From Polynucleobacter antarcticus (GTDB lineage: Bacteria > Pseudomonadota > Gammaproteobacteria > Burkholderiales > Burkholderiaceae): DNA of 64,000 bases. The stretch is taken from NCBI RefSeq assembly GCF_013307245.1, contig NZ_CP028941.1, positions 1,426,001 through 1,490,000 of the forward strand, in the 5' to 3' direction. A program made the translations under genes and the position numbers. Numbering within the stretch: position 1 is the stretch's first letter; the number at the start of each line of letters is the position of its first letter. This document shows, piece after piece, positions 53,110 to 62,093 of this stretch. Under the pieces are notes generated by a model. The model searched no databases. It was not told where the DNA came from and worked only from the letters and a program-made list of their open reading frames with translations.

Positions 53110-55479
53110 CTAAACCATCTTTGGATTGATAAAGTACTGCTCCGAGGATCTGCCGCCAGTAGAAATACCTTGGTACCTTAAATAGTTATGCTCTACGAGC
53201 AGATTGAGCGCTTTTTTAACTACTTCCAAGTCATTCAATCCAGACCAATTTTTCCGCGAAAGCTCTCTGGTAGAGAAGCCATCCAGCAACTCCTTGGATT
53301 TAATTTTTCTAATAATTGCTTTCGCACTACTGGTCTCTGGAACACTTGCGGACTGATAAATCCGTTCGGCATGGCTCCTTAAATATTCACACCAATCTAA
53401 GGCCCTACCAAGTTCGATCGCCCCAACCAGACAGCCCTCACTTGGTGCATCAATAAGCGCAAATATCAAAGCCAGCGCCGGAATTAACTTTCTGTACTTG
53501 GATAGATGAGACTCTAGCGCAGGGTGATTATCACCAGCCATTAATTCTTGGCTAAAGGGTATGTACCACTCCAAAAATAAAGATTGGGCTTCTGGGGTGA
53601 ACTTATAGATGATGGGTTCATCCGCAAATCCTTGGAGCTGAGATAGTCGTATATATATTGCATGCGCCTTATCCTTAGCCTCTGAATCTGGGTTTTTATC
53701 AACGTAGCGGAAATGGTCTATAGAGTCTGGATGCACCATCAACCCAAATCTTTGGAGGAGTCCATCGTCACCAGATCCACCCTGAACAGCTCCACGGATA
53801 TATTCATCCAATCGTGATGGCTGAATGGTTCCCAGCATCGACAAGCAAGCCCTTGAAATTACAACATCATCGCGCCCTATCCTATCAGTTGAGTAAGCCT
53901 GATTTCCGTCATAGCTAGTCAGGTAAAACGCTCTTGCGCCCTCCTGGCCTTGCTTATCCATGGACTTTAATAATCCATATATCTCATCTCGAAAGCAAAG
54001 TACTCCCCAAGGATTTTGAGACATGATGACCTGCAGACTCTCAACCGAGGAATCATTAACGATATAGCGGCTACAGATAGGCTTGTCCATTTCTTCTGGC
54101 TCACCCATAATTGCCCTTGCACCAGTTTTATCCCCTTTATCAAAAAGCTTTTGGGCCTGTTTCTTTTTACTGGTTTTAGTTAACTCGGCAAGCTCTAAAT
54201 CCATTTTCCAATCATTAAGCTTTGACTCATACTCTTGGCGGCTTGACTTCTCAAGCTCCGATATAGCCCCCATCACCTCCTTAACAGGGGGAGATTTCAT
54301 AACACCGGCGCGACCAATTATCATCCCCCATAAATTAGGAATCACTTGCCATTTTGTGTCTTTATCTTTAGGTTGAATAGCTGCTTTAGCGCCTATTAGG
54401 CTGGATGCGCAGATAATCGCAGCAATAGCCGGGAAGTCTGGCGAACATTGCATCCTATTGGAGATATCTTCAATCCAAGGCCTAAATGCTTCCGGCAATA
54501 ACGCATAGTCAAATCCTTGCACAGGAAGCTGTGCGGGCAGATCTATAGGGTCGCCCCATAGATCTCTGGCTTCCTTTATTAAGACTGCATCAATCGCCTC
54601 CTTAACAGCATTTAAACCGCTTACACGAGCCATGTCATTAAAGTCGGTGTCTTTGTCCATACGCTGACCTTCAAAGATAGGGATAGTTAAATATGCACCG
54701 ATTGATTTAGCACAGGCCTTCGCCTTAGTTAACCCAACATTACCCTCGGATTTCCAATCATCATCTGCACATACAACTATTCTCAGGGTCGGGAATTTAC
54801 CTCTAAGGTATTGGCCTACTGGCTCAAGATTTCCAGCATCAAAAGCTACGATAACTGGATAACCAGTAGCCTGATGTATTGATGCCCCCGTAGAAAATCC
54901 TTCACATAAACACACAATATCGTCAGTGCCAAAAGTGCCAAAAGAATAAAAGCAACCCTTCTTTTTTCCATCTTTCAGAAATTTCTTCCCTCCATCTGGT
55001 TTGATGAACTGAATTGAGCAAATAATCTCATCATCAAATAAAGGAATAATCAAATCACCATTATTTTGACGAGCGCCACAAGGAGGAATTTCCTTTCTGG
55101 TGAGATAAGGATGGTCAGTCGCAACTGCAGACTCATTCCATATAGCTTGAGCTCTTGACTGAGCCTCGCGCTGGGACTTGATCCTCTCGATTTCAAAATC
55201 TCTTTTTGCCTGCTCAGTGCGCTCTCGGATTCTCTGGACCTCATCACGAGAATATTCGCGCCCTATATTAGCCTTCCAGTTAGATTGAAAGCCTGTACTC
55301 CAGTCACCAAAAGACCCGGCGGAGAAATCATTAGTATTGAAAACATACCAGCCATTTTTATTGGAACGTTTTCCATTAACTGAGAAACGGTGAAACTTGC
55401 CATCATCAATAATTTGATCTGGTGGGTTGAGGCCCGATTGGACAATAGCTTCTTTGAACTTATATACATCATTGTTCAT
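53110..55479 (-). CDS. TOPRIM-DUF3987 primase-helicase-like replication protein
   Basis: 789 residues. The N-terminal part includes a possible DNA-binding segment, then a TOPRIM-like primase domain: IVCLCEGFSTGASIHQATGYP (about residues 188-208) and VVCADDDWKSEGN (catalytic Glu and DxD). The C-terminal half is a DUF3987 domain (FPAIAAIICASSLIGAKAAI, GRAGVMKSPPVKEVM with a P-loop-like GxxGxxKS, and FRDEIYGLLKSMD). Proteins of this layout replicate phage satellites, plasmids and islands. AAGGAG precedes the ATG, which overlaps the stop of the small ORF upstream (ATGA). This strongly suggests autonomous replication of the excised element. Confidence 0.85.
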   Translation of the reverse strand: MNNDVYKFKEAIVQSGLNPPDQIIDDGKFHRFSVNGKRSNKNGWYVFNTNDFSAGSFGDWSTGFQSNWKANIGREYSRDEVQRIRERTEQAKRDFEIERIKSQREAQSRAQAIWNESAVATDHPYLTRKEIPPCGARQNNGDLIIPLFDDEIICSIQFIKPDGGKKFLKDGKKKGCFYSFGTFGTDDIVCLCEGFSTGASIHQATGYPVIVAFDAGNLEPVGQYLRGKFPTLRIVVCADDDWKSEGNVGLTKAKACAKSIGAYLTIPIFEGQRMDKDTDFNDMARVSGLNAVKEAIDAVLIKEARDLWGDPIDLPAQLPVQGFDYALLPEAFRPWIEDISNRMQCSPDFPAIAAIICASSLIGAKAAIQPKDKDTKWQVIPNLWGMIIGRAGVMKSPPVKEVMGAISELEKSSRQEYESKLNDWKMDLELAELTKTSKKKQAQKLFDKGDKTGARAIMGEPEEMDKPICSRYIVNDSSVESLQVIMSQNPWGVLCFRDEIYGLLKSMDKQGQEGARAFYLTSYDGNQAYSTDRIGRDDVVISRACLSMLGTIQPSRLDEYIRGAVQGGSGDDGLLQRFGLMVHPDSIDHFRYVDKNPDSEAKDKAHAIYIRLSQLQGFADEPIIYKFTPEAQSLFLEWYIPFSQELMAGDNHPALESHLSKYRKLIPALALIFALIDAPSEGCLVGAIELGRALDWCEYLRSHAERIYQSASVPETSSAKAIIRKIKSKELLDGFSTRELSRKNWSGLNDLEVVKKALNLLVEHNYLRYQGISTGGRSSEQYFINPKMV
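54925..54946. repeat. Iteron-like repeat inside the replication gene
   Basis: Two tandem GTGCCAAAA units followed by GAA, 21 of 22 identical to 53012-53033. On the coding strand they encode a Thr-Phe-Gly-Thr type repeat in the TOPRIM region, so the similarity may partly reflect coding; the exact nucleotide identity with a noncoding site is hard to explain that way. Confidence 0.45.
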
Positions 55480-55616
55480 AAGGATTTCTCCTTAGGTTCT
55501 TTTGAAAAAAATAATGCAAATACTTTTAATACCGAAGCTTCTGTATTAAAATTAAGCTTAGAAGTTAGTTTTACTGAGCCAACCTTGTCCGTTGGCTTTT
55601 TTATTAGGATTGTCAT
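55476..55616 (-). CDS. Small 46-residue ORF coupled to the replication gene
   Basis: A short ORF beginning MTILIKKPTDKVGSVK and ending KEPKEKSL, with a Phe-rich stretch (VFALFF). GGGAGG lies 7 bases before its ATG, directly after the AlpA-like gene's stop. Its stop overlaps the replication gene's ATG as ATGA, so translation is likely coupled. It may be a small protein or only a leader that sets translation of the replication gene. Confidence 0.55.
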   Translation of the reverse strand: MTILIKKPTDKVGSVKLTSKLNFNTEASVLKVFALFFSKEPKEKSL

Positions 55617-55619
55617 AAT

Positions 55620-55817
55620 TCACCCTCCCAATAATTTTTGCAAGTCACTTATTTTCCAGGCCAATCGCCCATTTATGCGAATTGGGCGAATACCGTTAGG
55701 TGCAGAATCTAGACAAGCCCACTTGCGTAATGTTTGTGGTGAGCGATTTATATAAATTGATGCCTTATCTGTCGATAAGACGATGGGCAAATCATTTTCA
55801 TTTGGCTGAATCTTCAT
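55620..55817 (-). CDS. AlpA-like helix-turn-helix regulator
   Basis: About 65 residues. The pattern VLSTDKASIYINRSPQTLRKWA...IRPIRINGRLAWKISDLQKLLGG is the MerR-like winged helix of AlpA/excisionase-type proteins: a helix-turn-helix followed by a wing and a final helix. Such proteins control integrase or act as excisionases in satellites. Three ATGs are in frame; I choose the third (55817) because AAGGA is 6 bases before it. It follows a TCTACC-containing inverted repeat region and precedes the small ORF. Confidence 0.8.
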   Translation of the reverse strand: MKIQPNENDLPIVLSTDKASIYINRSPQTLRKWACLDSAPNGIRPIRINGRLAWKISDLQKLLGG

Positions 55818-55868
55818 CATCATTCCTTTTTATAGTTAAGTACTACTAGGAATGGATTCTGAATTCTA

Positions 55869-55921
55869 TCTACCTATTTGAAGGTAGAAAAAATGAAGAT
55901 AATCTCTGAGGTTTTTCTACC
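55869..55921. repeat. GGTAGA inverted repeats upstream of the AlpA-like gene
   Basis: TCTACCT-ATTTGA-AGGTAGA (55869-55888) is a 7-bp inverted repeat. GGTAGAAAAA (55883-55892) also pairs with TTTTTCTACC (55912-55921), which overlaps the stop of the unknown gene upstream. Three copies of the same hexamer so close to the regulator gene suggest an operator for the AlpA-like protein, or overlapping terminator/attenuator hairpins. Confidence 0.45.
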
Positions 55922-56441
55922 CTTTAAATTTTTTGTAGGACGGCTGAACATCCTCCTTTGAGATGACTTCATTTGCTATCACGCTTGCAAGAGCCGCAAC
56001 CACACTATGTTTTGGGGCTCCATAGATCGAATCCGTAAATCTATATAAAAGCCATAAAAGATGCTGTCTTGGTTGAGCATAGAATGCCTTATAAGCATGC
56101 TCATTTAAACCGTTCCTATACACTTCCAATTGCTCATATAAGCCTGGATTGTCTGCACTAAAGGTATGCCGCATATAAGATTGAAGTTCATTAATATGCT
56201 TACGCATGGCCCGTATATCAGCAGCATGCTTGCTTGGGCTATCCAAATCTTTAGTTTGCCAATAAAAAATAGCAGCTGTTTTAAGCTTTGGAACAACATC
56301 ATCAGGCGTTGGTAAATTCAACCAAATATCCTTCATACACGCCTCATTCCCAAGTCGTAATAGTGCCTGCTGCACGATTGGATCCTGCTCGTCATCGTAA
56401 GCCTTAATCAAGGCCATAGGCGCCCATTTAGCGAAGGTCAT
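55917..56441 (-). CDS. Unknown protein downstream of the integrase
   Basis: 174 residues, helical, no signal peptide or membrane segment. It begins MTFAKWAPMALIKAYDDEQDP, with a Trp/Tyr-rich middle (RQHLLWLLYRFTDSIYGAP). I do not recognise a family. It overlaps the integrase 3' end by 14 bases, so it is read from the same mRNA. It could be an accessory to integration or regulation by position only. Confidence 0.65.
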   Translation of the reverse strand: MTFAKWAPMALIKAYDDEQDPIVQQALLRLGNEACMKDIWLNLPTPDDVVPKLKTAAIFYWQTKDLDSPSKHAADIRAMRKHINELQSYMRHTFSADNPGLYEQLEVYRNGLNEHAYKAFYAQPRQHLLWLLYRFTDSIYGAPKHSVVAALASVIANEVISKEDVQPSYKKFKG

Positions 56442-57747
56442 AATCTAATGCCCTCATGTTCACAACCCCTACTTTAGGTTGGCGGATGCCGGCTTCATTA
56501 AGAATAAATTCCTCAATCTTGCTATGCCATTGACGCAGTAAATCAATCGGCCTTCTTCTATAGTGCTTTTCAGCAATTGCCGAAGGCTTATGTCCCATGA
56601 TCTGCGCTGATATTCCTGCGGGACACTCCACCCATTCGGCCAATGTCCCAAAAGATCTTCTTAGTCCGTGAATAGACATATCAGGCAGATTTGTCTCCTC
56701 AAGCGCCTGATTATGCGCAATTCTAGGCTCAGTAATCCTTCCACTCTTAGCTGTTGGGCTTGGGAAAACATATTCATTTACTCTTGGAATCTCAGCGAGA
56801 AGCTGCCCGACATAAGGCGTTATTGGTATCTGACGTGTACCTTCAACTTTATCGCGAATAATGGCGGTATTCCATACTAAGTCCACATCAACCCACCTCA
56901 TCCCAGCAAGCTCATTGCGTCTTGCCCCTGTAAGAAGAAGTATTTGTAAGTAGGACTTAATTACTGGATTTTTAATTTTTTGAATTGCATCGAACCACGT
57001 TTTAATCTGCTCTTTTTGCAAGCAGTCATCCTTGGCTTTCTTGGCTGGAAGCTCTTTTGTAAGTCGATCACAAGCATCTAATCGAACAACCTTCTGATAC
57101 GAGGGATGGTCGCCGCACCAGGTGGTAAATGCCTTAAGCGCCGATAAGGCAATCCGAACTCTGGCAGGTCGTTTAGCAACCTCACTTTTTAGCCAAGACT
57201 GAACTCTTTCCCTGCTGATCTCGTTCAAGGGAAGAGATAGTAGGGGGCGCAGTATTCCTACCTCCTTCACCTTGGGTTGGTTCATTTTTAACCCTCGAGT
57301 AACCTTTTCACCCCCTTCCCTCACCATATCTAAGTGGTCAGCCAAATGACGATCACCCCAGTTTGGTGAGCGGGCTTTGATGTACTCGTCCCAAGCGACT
57401 AGCGCAATAGTTGCCTTGATTCGCTTGGCTTTTGCCTTCTCATCGATTTCAGTTCTTTCATCTCGCGGATCAATGCCCTTATCAGTAAGTACTTTTAAGC
57501 GTCTAGCCTCAGCTTGGGCATCCGGGATTGACCAAGAGTCAGTTCTTCCTAGAGTAATTCTTAGATTCTTACCGTTAAACCATGTCTCAAAGATGAATGA
57601 CTTAGTCTTTTTGGGGGTAACTATGATCCCAAGGTTGGGCGTCTTGGAATCCCAATAGTAAGTATTTTTAGGCAGCCCCTTGACATCAAGGTCGTACTCC
57701 AGGGATGCTATTCGGCCCACAGTGAGACTTAACTTAGAGCTGGCCAT
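56428..57747 (-). CDS. Tyrosine recombinase (integrase)
   Basis: 439 residues. The N-terminus has an arm-binding domain (LPKNTYYWDSKTPNLGIIVTPKKTKSFIFE), then a core-binding domain and a C-terminal catalytic domain. The catalytic set is visible: Arg in LLLTGARRNELAGM, Lys in the beta-turn (IIRDKVEGTR), HGLRR (His-x-x-Arg), MGHKP, and the nucleophile Tyr396 in EKHYRRRP. It would recombine attL and attR for integration and excision. It begins 171 bases from attR and reads toward the element interior. Confidence 0.95.
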   Translation of the reverse strand: MASSKLSLTVGRIASLEYDLDVKGLPKNTYYWDSKTPNLGIIVTPKKTKSFIFETWFNGKNLRITLGRTDSWSIPDAQAEARRLKVLTDKGIDPRDERTEIDEKAKAKRIKATIALVAWDEYIKARSPNWGDRHLADHLDMVREGGEKVTRGLKMNQPKVKEVGILRPLLSLPLNEISRERVQSWLKSEVAKRPARVRIALSALKAFTTWCGDHPSYQKVVRLDACDRLTKELPAKKAKDDCLQKEQIKTWFDAIQKIKNPVIKSYLQILLLTGARRNELAGMRWVDVDLVWNTAIIRDKVEGTRQIPITPYVGQLLAEIPRVNEYVFPSPTAKSGRITEPRIAHNQALEETNLPDMSIHGLRRSFGTLAEWVECPAGISAQIMGHKPSAIAEKHYRRRPIDLLRQWHSKIEEFILNEAGIRQPKVGVVNMRALDYDLR

Positions 57748-57764
57748 AACAGCCTTTAAAATAT

Positions 57765-57786
57765 AAAATCGTGGTCATGTCGTGAT
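57765..57786 (+). repeat. Right end repeat (candidate integrase arm site)
   Basis: Partner of 41615-41636 (19 of 22 identical, same orientation). It lies 18 bases upstream of the integrase start codon and 131 bases from attR, so binding here could both build the recombination complex and repress the integrase gene. Confidence 0.6.
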
Positions 57787-57790
57787 TTTA

Positions 57791-57830
57791 TTTCAATTTA
57801 AGGGAATTTAGGGGAATTTAGAGGAATCCA
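57791..57830. repeat. Tandem 10-bp repeats near attR
   Basis: Four 10-base units with the shared core (A/G)GGGAATTTA, two of them nearly perfect (57801-57820). The 10-base period puts them on one DNA face, typical of cooperative integrase or excisionase binding sites. They lie between the integrase promoter region and attR. Confidence 0.5.
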
Positions 57831-57917
57831 TTAAACCCCTGTATTTATTGAGTTTATACTGTAAATATAGGAGCTTAGGAATGAAAATCAACATAAAGTA
57901 ATATCCACCCTTTCTTA

Positions 57918-57963
<46 letters not shown>

Positions 57964-57975
57964 CATTACAGCTCT

Positions 57976-58000
57976 AAGCCCTTATTTATAAGGGCTTTTT
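57976..58000. terminator. Displaced original terminator of tRNA-fMet
   Basis: A 9-bp stem AAGCCCTTA / TAAGGGCTT with a 4-base loop and a T tract (TTTTTGC-type) starts 13 bases after attR. Before insertion it would have ended the tRNA transcript. It now lies between the element and the 3' end of comEC and probably also stops comEC transcription. Confidence 0.75.
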
Positions 58001-58028
58001 GCTTTTCTGGGGTTTGCTCTCTCGAATT

Positions 58029-60515
58029 TCACCTTAATGGTGACTCAGGCTCCCGATGCCACAGACGCTTTGACTGCTCTCTCCAAAAATGGGGTTTAGC
58101 GCTTCCCTTAATTGATTGCCTAAACGTCCAGGTTTGAGCACCACTGCTAGGGGTCTGATAAAAAGGAATATTGAGCTCTTGGTATCGTGCACTGACAGTT
58201 GGGTGCGGATGCCCATATCGATTGCGATATCCGTTTTGTGCAAATGCTTGGTTAGGACTGAGTTTCGTCAGTAGCTCGACAGATGAAGAAGTTTTACTGC
58301 CGTGATGTGGCGCCATGAAGATAAGCTCTTTATCTTTAAGGTCTCTTAGCATTACCTCATCTAGGCGTTCTGTAATTTCTGCTTCACCTTGTTTTTCTAC
58401 ATCTCCAGTCAACCAAAAAGAAGTATTGTGGTTACGGACTTCTAGCACGCAACTGAGCTCATTGGGTTTTCTTGTTTGCTGCTCTTCGAAAAGACTCTGC
58501 TCATGCGGATGCCAAATATGAAATTCCACATCATCCCAAATCCATTGCTGACCAAAGCGACAAGGAATACTCTGAATCTTACGGTCTTGAAGATTTTTTA
58601 ATAAGGGGTTATTACTTGGCAATGATCCCATCATTGAATCAAAACGAATCTCTTTCAATAAGCTTGCGGCTCCGCCAATGTGATCGCTATCGCTATGACT
58701 AATGACCATCCGATCAAGCTGATGAATACCGCGCCCTCTCAAAAAAGGCAGGATGATGCGGTTGCCAGCGTTATCTTTTCCCTGAATAGGCCCCGTGTCA
58801 TATAAGAGCCTTTTATTTTGAGTCTCAATCAGCACCGCAGTGCCTTGTCCAATATCTAATACTGTTGCCCTAAATTCTCCAAGCTGTAAGTGATCATTGC
58901 TTACAGGCTGAATAAATAGAGTTGCAGATAATGCTATCCCCATTACTCTCGATAAGCTTGTACTGGCTATAGACCCTGGACGAATCGCGATGATGATGCC
59001 AATAGTCGATAGCAGTAGCGCCCACCAAGTAGGCTGGTTTGACCAAGCCACTGCCCATTTCCAATTGGCCATCCAGCTTAAGAGCATCGCTAAATACTCC
59101 ATAGTGAGATGCGCGGGTATTAGAAGCCACTTACCAATAAAGTCTGGTAATAATGCTCCAGCAATAGCTAAAGGCGTCACGATGTAACTGACTATCGGAA
59201 TAGCAAATGCATTGGCAAAAGGTGAAGCTAGCGATACTTGGTAAAACCAATAGAGAGTCAATGGCAATAAGGCGATAGTGACCACTGCTTGCACACGGCA
59301 TGCTTCACGTAATGCCTGAGTCAGTCGTTTTGACCAATGCACCTCTAACTCTTTGCCAGTAGGCACTCCAAGTAATCCATCAGAGTCTTGCATCGCATAA
59401 AGAATGGCAGCAACCGCACCAAAGGATAACCAAAACCCGGGGGTATACGGCGCCATCGGATCAATCAATAGGACAAACGCCAGCGCCCACCACCAAATGT
59501 CAAATGATCTGGGGTTTCTGCCGGACCATAGTGCAAAAGCAACTACACCCACCATGTACATCGTTCTTTGTGCTGGAATTTGAAAGCCAGCCAACCAAGC
59601 ATAGACAAACGCGGTTAAGAATCCAACTGCTGCAGAAACCTTGGTAACCGGAATGCGTAACGGCAATGTCCGACGACGCCAAATATATCCAGCAAGCATG
59701 GCCCCAAATCCCGCTAACATCGTGACATGGAGGCCTGAGATAGAGATGAGGTGTCCAATGCCTGTAGCGTTAAATACGCGCCAGTCATCCTGATCAATTG
59801 CATTCTGATCCCCCATCACCAAGGCAGAGATCACTCCGCCATAGCGAGCATCCTTCGGTAATAAGTATTTGATTTTTTCTCGCAACTTCCAACGCTGATA
59901 CTCCATAGCTAAGGAAAATTCCATAAAACTAATATCTTTTGCGATCAGTAAGTCGCCAGAACGCACTGAGCCACTAGCACCAAAATCTTGATGAAAAGAC
60001 CAGCGTTCAAAGTCAAAGGTATAGGGATTTAAGCTGCCATAGGGTCGCTTGATCTTGACTTTGAATTTCCAGCGCTGTCCCGGGATGACTGCGGGAATAT
60101 TTTGTGGGTTACGCCAAGCAGGCTGCCAACTGAGATACACCTGTCGAGGAAAGGATTCGATCACTTTCTGACCCAATATTGCCTTATCCACTTCAAATGA
60201 GAACTTTGCACCACTAGTGCTACTTTGGGGTAAAGCATTCACTCTCCCCTCAATAGTTAAATCCTTGCCCTCAAGCTCAGCAGATAAAATATGGCCTAAG
60301 CGGGTTTGCGCATAATGGGCATTCCAAGCAAAGCCTAGAGATGCAAACATCATCGCAATACAAGCGCTTTTGATTTGAGCAGGCTTTGCGACAAATGAGA
60401 TGAGCAAAGTAAAGCTACTGATACATCCACACAATATCAGCGTATTTTCAGGGACTGCAGGTAAAAATAGCAGTAGCGATCCCCCGACGATGAACGCCGT
60501 AATATAAATACGCAA
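58029..60515 (-). CDS. comEC: DNA uptake channel protein ComEC/Rec2
   Basis: 828 residues. An N-terminal OB-like domain, a central competence domain with many membrane segments (LISISGLHVTMLAGFGAMLAG is the family mark, about residue 248), and a C-terminal metallo-beta-lactamase domain (LDIGQGTAVLIET, SHSDSDHIGG, PHHGSKTSSS). It imports single-stranded DNA during natural transformation. The start is TTG at 60515, 5 bases after the tatD stop; no SD is obvious. It is full-length, suggesting competence could be functional. Confidence 0.93.
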   Translation of the reverse strand: MRIYITAFIVGGSLLLFLPAVPENTLILCGCISSFTLLISFVAKPAQIKSACIAMMFASLGFAWNAHYAQTRLGHILSAELEGKDLTIEGRVNALPQSSTSGAKFSFEVDKAILGQKVIESFPRQVYLSWQPAWRNPQNIPAVIPGQRWKFKVKIKRPYGSLNPYTFDFERWSFHQDFGASGSVRSGDLLIAKDISFMEFSLAMEYQRWKLREKIKYLLPKDARYGGVISALVMGDQNAIDQDDWRVFNATGIGHLISISGLHVTMLAGFGAMLAGYIWRRRTLPLRIPVTKVSAAVGFLTAFVYAWLAGFQIPAQRTMYMVGVVAFALWSGRNPRSFDIWWWALAFVLLIDPMAPYTPGFWLSFGAVAAILYAMQDSDGLLGVPTGKELEVHWSKRLTQALREACRVQAVVTIALLPLTLYWFYQVSLASPFANAFAIPIVSYIVTPLAIAGALLPDFIGKWLLIPAHLTMEYLAMLLSWMANWKWAVAWSNQPTWWALLLSTIGIIIAIRPGSIASTSLSRVMGIALSATLFIQPVSNDHLQLGEFRATVLDIGQGTAVLIETQNKRLLYDTGPIQGKDNAGNRIILPFLRGRGIHQLDRMVISHSDSDHIGGAASLLKEIRFDSMMGSLPSNNPLLKNLQDRKIQSIPCRFGQQWIWDDVEFHIWHPHEQSLFEEQQTRKPNELSCVLEVRNHNTSFWLTGDVEKQGEAEITERLDEVMLRDLKDKELIFMAPHHGSKTSSSVELLTKLSPNQAFAQNGYRNRYGHPHPTVSARYQELNIPFYQTPSSGAQTWTFRQSIKGSAKPHFWREQSKRLWHREPESPLR

Positions 60516-60519
60516 TTGC

Positions 60520-61389
60520 TTATGAAACTATTTGGAAATTAGGAAAGTTGCTGTCGCCGAACTGATTGCGCATGAGTTGTGACCAACGCGGTAATGCCTG
60601 CATCGCATTTTGCCAAACTGCTGCTGAAAACTCATCATTAGTGATGCCCCGAATCGCTGCTAATTCTTGAGCGATTCTAGGCAGTAATGCGGGTTCATTA
60701 AAGAGGCCGTCCTCCTCTCTAAGCCAAGCAGGCGGAATATCCGGTGCATCTGTTTCAGTCACAATACTGGAGAGTGGAAGTTCTTTTAAGAGTCTTCTAA
60801 TTTGCAAAGCACGTTCAAAGGTTGCAGCGCCTCCAAAACCCAACTTAAAGCCCAGCTCAATAAATTGCTCAGCCTGTTGATGGCTGCCATTAAAAGCATG
60901 CGCAATGCCACTGGGTATCTTTCGTTTGCGTAAGGCTTTAAGAATGGCATCTTGTGAACGGCGCACATGCAAAATCACCGGTAACTCAAATTCTTGCGCT
61001 AAATCTAATTGCTTATGAAAAAAATATTCTTGGCGCTGGGGCTCAAGCCCTTCAACAAAGTAGTCTAGCCCGATCTCACCAATACCCACAAACCTTGGGT
61101 CATTTAATGACTGCTCAATATGTCCTCTAAGAAGGCCAATATCCGATTCCTTTGCTTGCTTGATATACAGCGGATGAATGCCTAAGGTATAGACCAAACC
61201 CGGAATACGAGCCCCATAGAGTTTGGCTAGCTCTCTCGTCTGATCGCAATCAGCGGCTTGTACAGTCGGGAACAAAATTGCTTGTACACCTTCCTGTGCT
61301 GCCCTAGCAATGATCTTCGGAAGAATAGCCTTGAACTCGGGAGCATCAATATGACAATGGGTGTCAATCCAATGAAGAGCTTCGCTCAT
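60520..61389 (-). CDS. tatD: TatD family metal-dependent hydrolase
   Basis: 289 residues. Metal-binding motifs IDTHCHID (about residues 8-15), [26 protein letters not shown] and [10 protein letters not shown] define the TatD DNase family, exonucleases acting in DNA repair and degradation. It overlaps lolD by 4 bases and precedes comEC. The symbol stands for the family; paralogues YcfH/YjjV are alternatives. Confidence 0.88.
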   Translation of the reverse strand: MSEALHWIDTHCHIDAPEFKAILPKIIARAAQEGVQAILFPTVQAADCDQTRELAKLYGARIPGLVYTLGIHPLYIKQAKESDIGLLRGHIEQSLNDPRFVGIGEIGLDYFVEGLEPQRQEYFFHKQLDLAQEFELPVILHVRRSQDAILKALRKRKIPSGIAHAFNGSHQQAEQFIELGFKLGFGGAATFERALQIRRLLKELPLSSIVTETDAPDIPPAWLREEDGLFNEPALLPRIAQELAAIRGITNDEFSAAVWQNAMQALPRWSQLMRNQFGDSNFPNFQIVS

Positions 61390-62093
61390 TGCGAAAATAT
61401 CTTTAATACTCCACGCTCTAAATGCAAAATACGATCACACCGTTTAGCGCGTACGGGATCATGGGTCACAATCACAAATGCTGTGCCTTGCTCGCGAGCA
61501 ATATCTAACATCAGATCAAATACACCATCGGCAGTTTCGGTATCCAGATTACCCGTTGGCTCATCGGCCAATACACAAGAGGGGCTACCTACCAATGCTC
61601 TTGCTACTGCAACGCGTTGACGCTCACCCCCAGAAAGCTCTCCAGGAGTATGTTGTACCCGCTTCGCCAGGCCTACAGCTTGAAGCATCTGATGAGCGCG
61701 CTCCATAGACTCCTCATTACTCAGGCCGCGAATGCGTAAAGGTAATGCCACGTTCTCAATGGCACTAAATTCATCTAAGAGATGATGAAATTGATAGATA
61801 AAACCCAAGCTGCGATTACGTAGTTGATCTAACTTGCTAACGGATAAGTTGTGAAGATTTTGTCCGGCTAGCATGACGGTTCCAGCACTAGGAGAATCTA
61901 AGCCCCCCAGCAAATGTAATAGGGTGCTCTTACCGGATCCAGAAGATCCCACAATAGCCACTTTTTCAGAGGCATTCACCTCTAAATCAATATCCTTAAG
62001 AACTTCAATCGCAGTTGGCCCTTTGCCATACGTTTTGGCAAGACCCTGCGCACTGAGTACGAGCGGATTGGATGTTTGGATCACATTACTCAT
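61386..62093 (-). CDS. lolD: Lipoprotein-releasing ABC transporter ATPase LolD
   Basis: 235 residues. Walker [10 protein letters not shown] (about residues 49-57), Q loop, signature [15 protein letters not shown] and Walker [13 protein letters not shown] are complete. It powers release of outer membrane lipoproteins from the inner membrane to LolA. It overlaps lolC by 8 bases and tatD by 4. Confidence 0.95.
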   Translation of the reverse strand: MSNVIQTSNPLVLSAQGLAKTYGKGPTAIEVLKDIDLEVNASEKVAIVGSSGSGKSTLLHLLGGLDSPSAGTVMLAGQNLHNLSVSKLDQLRNRSLGFIYQFHHLLDEFSAIENVALPLRIRGLSNEESMERAHQMLQAVGLAKRVQHTPGELSGGERQRVAVARALVGSPSCVLADEPTGNLDTETADGVFDLMLDIAREQGTAFVIVTHDPVRAKRCDRILHLERGVLKIFSQ

